Shown here in pieces: positions 25,730 through 35,739 of a stretch of 64,000 bases of DNA. Each line of letters begins with the position of its first letter. Position 1 is the first letter of the stretch. Origin of the DNA: Schistosoma haematobium. Taxonomy: Eukaryota; Platyhelminthes; Trematoda; Strigeidida; Schistosomatidae. The position numbers and the translations under genes are program-made. Location: assembly GCF_000699445.3 (NCBI RefSeq), contig NC_067195.1, positions 15,250,787 to 15,314,786 on the forward strand, in the 5' to 3' direction. The notes under the pieces are model-generated. The model searched no databases, was not told where the DNA came from, and worked only from the letters and a program-made list of their open reading frames with translations.

Positions 25730-25889
25730 TTGAGATCACGAGTCAATTGAAGCTAGACTATCATGAAAAACTTGAAAACACCACACGGCCGTTTCGTCCT
25801 ATTGTGGGACTCCTCAGCAGTGCGCACCTAAGATCCCGCCCCGCCAGATTCGGACTCAGGACCTATCGATCATTTAACATTGTCCGGCT
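25730..25889 (-). repeat. Hammerhead-bearing short repeat, second type
   Basis: On the minus strand a B-box-like string (gagtccgaatctgg, about 25856) leads into a well-preserved hammerhead at 25778-25823: CTGAGGA core, stem II gtcccacaataggac, GAA, and the self-complementary stem III acggccgt. A tail (ttttcaag...tagctt.aattgactcgtga) is shared with the repeats at 29.5 and 44.6 kb. The predicted cleavage residue H17 is G, which normally blocks cleavage. The element directly abuts the LTR that begins at 25890. Confidence 0.75.
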
Positions 25890-26370
25890 TGTTATCACGT
25901 AGTTTATTCGCCAGTCGAAATACGACGTATTTACTCTTGTACTTTACTAAAAAAATGACGTTCGAGCGGTCTGATAACTTAGCGTCCTTATTGGTCCTTT
26001 GCTCCCCAAGCCCGTCCAGTTGAGTCAAGAACACCAATAACAGCTTTCGCTATGTGAGTCATTTATTTCAGACATACTTGGTTTATATACTAGCCAAACA
26101 GACGGCATCGCACCATAAAATAGGAAACAAACATTTATACACAATAAATCTGAAAGTGGCTTTGAACGTGAGAGACAGTAATCAATAAACTGGAGAACAG
26201 TGAATCGTACAATAATAATCTATAGGTGAAAATGAAGCTTATAATAAGGAGAATATAGATATAAATAATATGATTACTGACTAGTTATACCATAAGAATA
26301 TATAAATAATATTTGTCCATTAATAGGTTTCAGAAGTTACTCGTAATTTAATCTTCGCTAAGCTATAACA
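25890..26370 (-). mobile_element. Solo-type LTR, copy 2
   Basis: A 481-bp segment that reads TGTTAT at one end and ATAACA at the other (minus strand start 26370, end 25890) and aligns along its length with the 487-bp plus-strand copy at 48141-48627. In transcription order it has a block tggacaaatattat, cttattataagctt, a TATA box within agtatataaacc, an AATAAA about 15 bases after that, and gttcttgactcaactgg. These are the promoter and polyadenylation signals expected of U3-R. No gag-pol lies beside it and the 5-bp flanks (cggct, ctaca) do not match. Confidence 0.7.
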
Positions 26371-26555
26371 CTACAGATCACCAAATGAATTTTACAGATG
26401 TATTAATATTTAAATTTAACATTGATAACTATGAAAAAAATGAATTATAAAAACATGCGATCCATTTTGAGTTAAAAATGATTACTTGTGAATGTTGTCG
26501 TTTGTCATAAAAAGTAGTTAGTATGATTAATAAAAAGTTTGCTATAGCCTGTCAT

Positions 26556-26725
26556 CTATACTTAGGACCACAATTGGTCAGTCTCTGGTGCCATATATGT
26601 ATCCTAGACACAGTGAAAAAGCCAGTGCTTTATTGATCAACCGTTTCAAGTGGAAGGTACTGAGTTCGGATCTTGACGTTAACATGAGTGCTGAGATGTA
26701 AGTACGTTCAGCCGACAACTTTCAA
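26556..26725 (+). repeat. Degenerate SMalpha-like repeat
   Basis: It begins with aggaccacaattggtcagtctct, a segment (first 20 bases shown differ slightly between copies) that matches the SMalpha tail of 22914-23208 in reverse orientation. Then follow a B-box-like gtactgagttcggatct and a decayed hammerhead start (gttcagccgaca). The GAAA side is lost. Tail and body are thus opposed, as in the fold-back at 58.3 kb. Confidence 0.55.
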
Positions 26726-26965
26726 ACTAGCTTTTTACTGATATTCCCATACCAAGTATGATTATTGTAATGTTTATTTGGAAGAAATTCAAGAAGGTCA
26801 ACACAACTATTCAAAAGGATGTTGTATACCTGAAAGTTATTTCAATATTTTGGAAATAAAATAAAATTGTAACAATTCACAAATTATTTTTTTCAATGTT
26901 AAATCCAGTACAACCAATATATAAGAGTGACTTATGAACGAATTCATAGACCCCTACTGTGGTGT

Positions 26966-27228
26966 ATGCTACTTATGTCTGTCGACATAAATAATATGTA
27001 ACAGCAATCAGAAATGCAATGCCTGGCAGCAGAAGGATGGGAAGATCAAATTGAAGAGAACAGGAATGTAAACATATAGTAATTGTAATAACAATAAGAA
27101 TGAAGGAACAATGAATATTGAGACAATTGATGAAAGATGTAAAAATGAAGTAATAATTGTATGGTTTTCATATTTTACCAAGGTATTTTTTTATTTTACA
27201 TTAAACAATAAATTGGTTGTCCCCACCT
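26966..27228 (+). repeat. 263-bp dispersed repeat, copy 2
   Basis: Nearly identical to 14660-14922, same orientation; see that entry for content. The flanks differ, so this is a mobile or converted unit rather than part of a longer duplication. Confidence 0.85.
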
Positions 27229-29440
27229 GAGTGTTTCTTCTTAATATATGAACACAGCAATCAACTGGTAATATATCATCATAAGAAACCATAACATAGT
27301 GATTTCTTTGTAAAAAGCCTCAAACATCTTTAAAAATATGTGCCCTCAAAACATTGAGAATGAAGACGAGACGTTTGGTTTTTAATTGGAATAACTTATT
27401 AATAAAGTATTTAATTGTAAACCAAGCATTCACTCAACAATTGTCTCACTTACTACAAGATTATTAATCATTGATTAAGTAGAAATGTGAGCACTTCTAA
27501 TGACTTTCAATGTATCGGTCATCCGGTTTGATGTGATTCGATGTGCATTACTTTTTTTCACTGTGTTTATCGATAGAACTAATATGTAACGTATGGTATC
27601 GAAATTTGTAAGCTGAATATGATTATTTATGCAAATTTTAAATTTAAGGCCAGTTTTTGACCTGGCAATCAATTGTTATATATATATGCATGTTCATATC
27701 GATTTTCGGTTAGATACAAAACTACACAAGCTACCTAATCATATGCGTTAACTGTTATGTCATGAAACTACATGAAATGATTTTAATTAATTTATGAATT
27801 GATCATTTTCAATAACTGGCATTTTCGAGATCATTTTTAATTTATAGAAGGTATTCAGTATTAATTGGCCTCAGTTAAGTGTACCATGGTGAACCAGAGA
27901 GTAGTGGACGGTGCTTTTGTTCTGATAACGGACTTTGAAGAATTGCTCACTTCATCTTAAGTATAATGATCAATTCGTGAATGACTAGCGTCTAGTTAAG
28001 TTGTGACCACTGTTGTTTAGAGATCTCTTCATTGAAACGTTCAAGAATAATGGGATTTGAAGATCACCAAGCTACATTAAGGGTTGTTTAAGGCCAGAAC
28101 TGCTTATAATTAGTCATCAACTTAATACAGCTTTTACCAAGCATTCTCTATGAGACCTGAAGGTTTTTAGATCGATCCATACTGAAGTCATTTGTGCACT
28201 TATCTGAGGAGTACAACTATAAGAAGGAATAGGAATCGAGTAATCCCTTTATTGAGATTAGTCTATGACAAAAAGCTTTAATGAATTAAATAGCGCTCAT
28301 TTTTATATTCTACCATTTATATTTTGATTTAACACCGTTTCTTAACCATTGTATATTTCTTCGTCTTGCTTAAAATGCTAAATTTATTCAAACTAACAGT
28401 ACTGTGATTTTTCAGCATTTTCAATTATTTCTGGATCATAAATACTCATAAGTGCACCCGCTCATACAGTTTAACAATAATATTATTTGTTAACTTATAA
28501 GTAGCTTAATAATTAACTTATCGGATTTGTATTAGGAAGTAGTGACCACTGAAATCGATCATCTTCTGAAACAGATAAATAGACAGTAACTAAAAGAAAT
28601 GGTATGGATTTAGTATAGCGCAAGATCATTTGTCTTTGTAATCGCAAGTCATTGATATTCTCAGGTGATAACATTATCATTATGAGCACAGAGGCAAGGA
28701 TTATCTAAAACAATCAGTCATAGAGAACTCAGAACCGAGTACACATGTTGAGCTGTTCAAGATGTTGTGTCATATCAAAAAAATGTTGGTACGAGATCAG
28801 TCCCAGAAAAATCAAACGGTAAAAGTATTGTCAATTGGAAAATTGCTACGACGAAGTAAAATAATAATGGGAAGAGTAGTAACCTTGATGAACATCACTT
28901 TATGTTATTAATTCTGATGATAGTTAACCATGAGCTTTAACTTAAGGAGAAGTGTTTAAGTAGAAACCTTTCACTGGTTTACTGTACTACTTTGGTACTC
29001 CTTTCTCTCCCATAGGACATATCGATTAATGCAGTTAAACGTTACCATAAGGTCAAAAATACCGCTAAATTTTGGTATCAGATGATATATCTATGTTCAC
29101 GTTTATTTGTATAACTGATGACAACATAACCGATTTAGTTTTATATTGATTTTGTTAATTTTTTTTTACGAATTTTGTCCTCTTTCTGTGTTCTCAAAAA
29201 ACAATGATATGTTACTGAATGATTAATCTTTGTTCTTGCTCTATTTAAGATAATATTTATTACTTTCAAAATTTTCACTAATTTATATCTTTGTATTATG
29301 ACCAAAATCCAGAATCATTTTTCTAAAACAAATTTTCTAATACACAAGATTCATATTTCGATTTATTTCGACAGACTTTTAGGCGGTGATACATTAAGAA
29401 TTATTATCATCAATATATAGCTCATATCTTATAGGTAACA
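27229..29440. other. AT-rich non-coding sequence
   Basis: No gene recognised; the minus frame at 27475-27672 shows no domain or splice context. Confidence 0.45.
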
Positions 29441-29472
29441 ACATGGACTGATCTTAATGAAACAATCATCGA

Positions 29473-29645
29473 AAACCCAGCAGCTCTGAATTCCCAGACT
29501 CGAAAATTCTGGTTTCGATCCTTGGTGGAATAGTGGGTGCACACTAATGAGGAATCCTATACCGGGACGAAAACGCCGTTTGGTGCTTCCTGTCTTTTAA
29601 CAGTTATTTAGCTAAGACTGATCAGTGATATTACCAAAATAAATC
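29473..29645 (+). repeat. Hammerhead-bearing short repeat, second type
   Basis: A B-box-like ggtttcgatcc (about 29510) precedes a hammerhead at 29541-29586: stem I strand acacta, ATGAGGA (the canonical C3-U4 reads A-U), stem II atcctataccgggac, GAA, stem III a(a)cgccgt, U at the cleavage position and stem I strand tggtgc. Loss of C3 should abolish cleavage. The tail tagctaagactgatcagtga matches the tail of the 44.6-kb copy. Confidence 0.65.
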
Positions 29646-29864
29646 AACAATCTTCACAAACCGTCTGCAATAATGACATAACTTATGTGTTTTTGTTTAG
29701 TGTATTGAAAATTTTGTCATGTAAGCATAGTGAAGCAATGAGATTTTTAAAAAATACTGTTAACTATGCTTTAGTGACAAAATAATCTATATTGAACTCG
29801 AGTTTCCTTATATATACTTCATCATTTATAATTTCATTTACTGGCTCACTGCCATTTTTACTAT

Positions 29865-30045
29865 ACAGTTCTAGGTAAAATATTTAAGTGGTTTACCACT
29901 GTTTACTGGCAAATCTGGTTTCCGGTTGATGTCGGCAAAATCCGTTTACGAACTGTTGAGGATTCGATGAATATAACGACACAAAGCAGGAGAACTCGAA
30001 TGCAACGGATGATAGTCACACAAGAACATTTCCACGTGAGTAATC
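29865..30045 (-). repeat. Sequence shared with the flank of the 43-kb RTE fragment
   Basis: The reverse complement of this stretch resembles 43269-43450, including tgtgactatcatcc, tcgagttc, tgccgacat and ttttacctagaactgta. In both places it sits directly beyond the 3' tail of an RTE fragment. Confidence 0.6.
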
Positions 30046-30150
30046 GATTACTTACTTATTTATTTACGTATGTGACACCTCGTCGAGGAGGATAGTCCAC
30101 CCACCACAATTCACTATCCAGCACTGTCCTGGAGCTTCTGTTTGTTTTAG
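30046..30150 (-). mobile_element. Short RTE 3'-end fragment
   Basis: Minus-strand 3' terminus of an RTE element: (TTAC/TTAT)n tail on the plus strand (ttacttatttatttacg) followed by cctcgtcgaggagga-tag.ccac.caccacaattc, matching the ends of the other RTE copies. Only about 100 bases are present. Confidence 0.75.
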
Positions 30151-30750
30151 TGTTTCTTTGACAACAGAAATCTTTGAATAACCGTTATAATTTTTGATGT
30201 GTGAACAGATGCATGTCACACTGCATTAAAAAGTGATTTGAGTATATAAACAGTTGTATAGTAACTGTGAATTATAAATCAAACACCTAACCACAAGACA
30301 TAAATAGACAGGATTCCATTGCTGGAAGAATCAGAAGTGGGGACTTTTGACATTTCACATAAATAAGACGTCTTGCAGGTTAAATTGACATCCACTTAAA
30401 ACTCTTCAGTTTTCAGTGATAGGAATTTATGACGGAAAACACTAAATTCACATCGAATACTTATTCATTAGGTAAGTTAAATTTACAATCTGAAATTAAT
30501 AATAAATCTTACCATAGGACATTAATTCATTGTGTACATGTTATTCACAATCTTTTCTCATAGAGATTTAGTCTTCTCACTATGTTATGACCTGTTTATT
30601 AATTAATCTTTTAATCTACAGAATTTTTTTTTCAAGCCTCCACAATGTATTCACAGCGTGTAATATTTACACTACTGTTACTATTATTATTACTACTACT
30701 ACGACTTAATAAAGCTTTATACAATATTTGTCCTTAAATACATATTCAAA
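30151..30750. other. AT-rich non-coding sequence
   Basis: No gene recognised; a short imperfect (TTA)n run lies near 30676-30700. Confidence 0.4.
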
Positions 30751-30883
30751 GACTTATTTATTCTTATTATCAATTCACTGTAACTAGGGTACAAATAAAT
30801 AAACACAATGAATCTATACATTTAAACCGACCACCATTGTTATAATGATCATTCTTGTTATTGTTAGTATTATTTTCAATTGT

Positions 30884-31261
30884 TCAGTTGTTTTTTTTCT
30901 TAAATTGAAATGGTATTGTTTCAGTGGATAAATAATAATTATCATTGATTTTGAAAAGTAAAATAAGTTTTCCAATGGTATCAAAAGTAATAATGATAAT
31001 GATAAGCAACGTTATTGGTGCTGTTTTGTTCTCTGAGCTGGATGGTTTGGTCGTGGAGCTTTCATCGTTCTTCTGAACGACATCATCAGCACAAACTTCA
31101 GATAGAAGTGAAGTGTTCGAATTTCTCCATATGTGTTTCACAGCTTGTTCTGTGCACCTCGATGTTGATTGGTTCTTGTTGACCTTAAATTTATCATTGT
31201 TTACTTCTTTGTTTTGGTTATGTCTCCCATTGGTTTGATTTTTGTTCCTATATTTATGCAT
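30884..31261 (-). CDS. Possible terminal exon, membrane-anchored protein
   Basis: A minus-strand frame of up to 125 codons. The first third is Asn/Lys-rich and may be intronic. From about residue 33 it has two cysteines (SRCTEQ, SEVCADD), a Ser/Thr-rich stretch (NDESSTTKPSSSENK with a possible N-glycosylation site NKT) and a hydrophobic segment (ITLLIIIIITF) near the C-terminus. That layout would suit a small secreted or surface protein with a membrane anchor. Several AG acceptor candidates lie inside (for example tttaag before GTCAAC). An AATAAA lies on the same strand at 30762-30757, about 120 bases past the stop. No upstream exon was identified, and a chance frame is possible. Confidence 0.3.
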   Translation of the reverse strand: MHKYRNKNQTNGRHNQNKEVNNDKFKVNKNQSTSRCTEQAVKHIWRNSNTSLLSEVCADDVVQKNDESSTTKPSSSENKTAPITLLIIIIITFDTIGKLILLFKINDNYYLSTETIPFQFKKKNN

Positions 31262-31399
31262 GATTTTCTTGATTGGTTGATAAATTGGATTGATTTCAAT
31301 ATGTTTGTTGATTGCAACGTTAACATATTATTTAATGTAAACTGTTGTGAAATTTAATGATCTGTCAGTTTCTTCTCTGACTAAAACGCATTTAAATTT

Positions 31400-32880
31400 A
31401 AACAAGACAAATTCTGTTCACATGTTTCATCCATTCAAAGTACACAATATCTCAAATTAACTAGAGTCATGTGTAATTCCTGAAGGAATCTTTAATTAGA
31501 TTGTTAATTTCTAATTTGAAATTATTTCATTTCAGTTTGTATTATACATCTTTATTATATCCAAAATAATGTTTATTTGAATTAGGTTAGGTTTGTACGA
31601 AACAGGTTATCGTTATCTGGTTTATAAAATATTTGAATATATTCGGAGTATATTCTGAGTATTATATAAACACATCTACTAATGTTACAGTTTAACATAC
31701 TAGCTACAGATTGAATCACGTTTTATTCAACTACCTGATTCATAACCAATAACTGAGATCAGACAAAAGACCAGACAATGCCTTATTTAACACGAGTACT
31801 TGTATTTCACACAGAGTCATAGTGAAATCGAGGAAGAAGTCAGTAATAGAAAGGAAATTACAATATTAAATATGTTCGCACCAATAGTGCTACACAAACA
31901 GTGTCTATTTGTCCTTCCTCATCGGTTAACAACATCTTACTTTCAGTGACTACATTATCAATTATATGTTGCTAAATTTAACTAAATTACAAAATGCTCA
32001 GTATGAGTAACAATCAATCGAACTGAGGTAATCTTTTCACGTTAAATGCTACTCGGAACACACTCCAAAGTAATCAGATAGTAATGATCAACGTGTATAT
32101 ATGAATACACTATTAGCTGACTTTAATCATTTTTTACTTCATATTTACTTAGGAATTTCACTTAAAACCTTTTGTTTATTTATTTTTGACTAAAAGTTGA
32201 ATTACATTATAAACTGATCATCATGGATAACGTTTTCTTTTGAAAAATTTTTTCACTGATGAATTTGACTAAGGCAAGAACAGCAAATGTAACAGAATAA
32301 CGTGAATTCAATTTTTTCGTGGTTTCACCTCAGATACTTACAACAAAAAACATGAAATAAAATGAATTCATAGTATTCTGTTACTTTTGTTGTTCTTGTT
32401 TTAGTCACATTTTTACTCAGATCTTATAATAATGTGTATTTTTTATTCTATTGATAAACATTAATCTTGACTTGCAATGTGCTATAAAAGACTGACTTTG
32501 TATAACGTCATTCGTTCTTAAACATACCGTTGATATCTGTTTAGTCTGGTATTGGTATTAGTTATGGTAGAATTGAACTGTGGTGATGAGCTATCCAATA
32601 CACCACTCCAAAAAATGGTAATAAAAAGAACTGACTTTACGAATATTCTATTTTTCTAAAACGACCACTTGGTTCAGAATGAAATGGAGTTTAATTGACA
32701 CTTTCTTGAACAAAATTTGGATGGTACTTTTTCTTATTTTCTCATATAAATTTCTATTATTGATAATGCCATCATTGGTTAGTTTCATTGATTTACTAAG
32801 AATTCCAGATGATCAGCTTTCAATGACTGATGCGTTGATTTTAAAGTCTTGACTATCTCTTTATCTGAAATGAATAAAAC
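31400..32880. other. AT-rich non-coding sequence
   Basis: No gene or repeat family recognised. Confidence 0.4.
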
Positions 32881-32881
32881 T

Positions 32882-32965
32882 TACGCGTGTCACCCTTGTG
32901 TGGGAGCATAGGCTACTCACCAGTATTCTCCACTGAACTCTGTCCATTTATTTGCTCAAGTCTCT
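32882..32965 (-). mobile_element. Short RTE 3'-end fragment
   Basis: The plus strand reads tacgcgtgtcac.ccttgtg then ggagcataggctactcacc and agtattctccactgaac, matching the 3' end of RTE copies on the minus strand. It is a severely truncated copy. Confidence 0.7.
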
Positions 32966-34635
32966 TCGTTTCACTTACATTGAATAAGATCATCTTATTG
33001 TTAAGTATGATGTTGACAGTTGTTGCACCAGTTAATTGTTTATTTGTATTCTACATGTTAGCACTTGTAAGTGAAAATTCATCGTTGTGATTTTAAATTC
33101 ATGAAGTTACATCAAAGATATGAATTGAACGTTAAACGTAGGCAACAGATGTTGTTTCATTACTGTACTGATGAGTAGAAATAAATAAAAAGGAAATAAT
33201 TAATTAACTGTCATTATTATTTCAAAGATTTATACTTATGCCTGATATGTAAATCAACACCTTACCATTAGTTGATTTTAGTCTGTTTTTAGTAAAGTCT
33301 ATTCCTATAAAGTTATAGAATATGCGTGGTTTTTTTCTCGAGTGCTTGTGGTGTTAAATCTTTTAAAGATGAAGGTATCTCAGTTAACTTGAGCCTTTCA
33401 TTCATGTGATATGTTAAGTAAAGTTACGCTGTAATAATCAGTGAGATACATTTTAAGTAGTTCTATTAAATAAATTTTTTTTAGAAATGAACCACTTAAA
33501 TTGTAGGTAGTTTGGCAATAACTACACCTTCACTTAAAAATGCACATGAATGAGTCAGTTATTTGGCTTCATATCTAATGGAATGATCACTCTGTTCACT
33601 GTTTCTTATTGGCCTAAGTGAAAAAAATACACAGATACAGAGGAGAATATTGATAAACCTTTTATTAGTAAGACTATTTTCACATTATTTACTGTAATCC
33701 ATTTATACGTATGTTTGACTTATTAATTTATATTCGATTATAGAAAATGTTATTGTTTCACTGGACACCACACAACAATATATATATATATATATATATC
33801 ACTTTTCAAATATAAGTTGGATTTATTACATTTCAATAATTATTCTTTACTCTATGGATAGTCTATTAGTGTATATGAACAAATTAATTCGTCTTGAAAG
33901 TAAAAGATGAACGATTACTAGAATAAAACTGACCACACATGACCGTTCAAACTAGAAAAATAATTTCATGCTATAGTAAATTATAATAAAGTGTGTTTTA
34001 TTAAAGAAAGAAATAAGTTAATCAAATCGCATTTAAATAATATTATCTATAAGACTCTCATTAGCATACCAGAGAGTTAAGAGTTAACGTACTGCGTCCA
34101 CTGCTTAATATAAGTACCGGCATAATTAACATAGTTCGCTCTAATAAACCGTCATACTATATGACATATTGACTGAATTTGAATTACATGACTATATGTT
34201 CCAACTAAGTAGACTGAATGCACTGCCCGTGAAAGGTTTAATTACTAAAGATGTCATGGGTGCGAACTTCCGAAGTGTTCAGATCTAGAATGCGACAGCT
34301 GTTTAGTTTTGAATGATTTCCCAGCTACTTTCGATACATGGAGAAACACCTAATTACAACTAACCATTCTCCACAATATCACGAAATAAATATCATAATC
34401 TGTGCCACAGACTTCTATTCTAGCTATTCAGATTAATCCTCTCATCAAATATATCACCAAATAATGATAAATAGCGATGGAAATTAGCATAGAATTGTGA
34501 GAAATATTTGTTAATAATCATTGCAATGAGTTTTCTTTATTTACTGGTGATGGATTATGAGATGTGATTCTTAATACTATTAAGAAATAATTGGAAGATA
34601 AAAATAGATAGTCGTTTAATAATTATTTGAAGTGA
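32966..34635. other. AT-rich non-coding sequence
   Basis: No gene recognised. A (TA)n tract lies at about 33777-33799. Confidence 0.4.
33777..33799. repeat. (TA)n microsatellite
   Basis: A TA dinucleotide tract of about 23 bases. Confidence 0.9.
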
Positions 34636-34639
34636 CGAT

Positions 34640-35730
34640 CACGTCTTTGGCTAATTCTCTCTTCATTTGGAAGATGGTTTGTTTTCGCCCACAGTACGCT
34701 ATCACTGATCGCATCCGGTCAACGGAAATTCAGCATCTTGCGTAGACAACTGTTTATAAATGCTTGTAGGTTTTTGATGATAGATGTGGTAGTTCTCCAA
34801 GTTTCATCAATGTACAGTAGAACTGTCTTGACGTTCGTACTGAAGATTCTGACTTTGATAGTGGTTGACAGTTGTTTTGAGTTCCATATGATCTTCAACT
34901 GTCTTTTTATTGATTCAAATATGATCTATTTGGTTCTCGGTGTTGTGATCCATTGAGACTCATGTAGCTTTGTGTATACGCTTTTGTGTGGAAATATTTT
35001 GCCGCCTATAACCAATTTGTAGAATGAACATGGAGTTGCGAATTTCCAGTCATTCTCATTCCTTTCTCTTAGTTCACATCGTCCCATGATATCTTCATAT
35101 CCGCTGTTGTCCATTCTGACTATGGCGTATAGATCTACCATCACGACGGTCATGTCCTTTCCTGACACAGCTTACTGTGATCGATTGCAGCCTCTCGTTG
35201 AACTGATCTTTCTCATCGTCATTGCTATCGTTGGTGTGTGCATAACACTGGATAACATTCATCGTGCTTCACTTCTTCTTTGTTTTCAAGGATGCTTGTG
35301 GATGCTAAGTGGATGACGTGATGGCGTTTGATGCAAACAGTACTGAGTTGGTGTCCCGGAGTGGACATCAACTCTGGGATGCAGGTACATCTAGCCGACG
35401 AGTCCCAAATAAGACGAAACGCGCATCCTGTATTCCACTGTTAGCCACTATCCAATATTGCTTAAAAAGCTTGTCATTTAAAGCTATATCGAGGCAATCC
35501 GCACAGGGTGCACATATGCCAACAAGAGACTGATCAATTGAAGTCCTAAATAACAATGGGAAGATACGAGTAAAACAATACCAGGTGAGTTTGATGCTTT
35601 GATGATCCTGGATCCATGAGATTCTCTTCTTATAAGTGCTTTTCGGCCCGTCTCATTGTCCGGACGTTCCATGTACTTATTTTGATTGTTGATCTGGTTG
35701 TTAGAAGGGCATCGACTTCGTGACTTCCAT
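34640..35730 (-). mobile_element. Internally deleted RTE remnant (copy E)
   Basis: On the minus strand, 35730-34921 covers part of the endonuclease region and 34900-34640 covers the post-RT region, with the whole reverse transcriptase missing between. The central part 34921-35629 is almost identical to copies C and D, including the SMalpha insertion, while both ends are clearly diverged. The 34640-34900 part is close to the sense-strand fragment at 42770-43020. Neither true end of the element is present and no target-site duplication was found. Confidence 0.85.
35298..35592 (+). repeat. SMalpha hammerhead repeat inserted in RTE copy E
   Basis: Same 295-bp insertion at the same RTE site with the same gatgctt duplication (35291-35297 and 35593-35599) and the same U4-to-C ribozyme core as in copies C and D. 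Confidence 0.85.
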
Positions 35731-35739
35731 AGAGTATTG

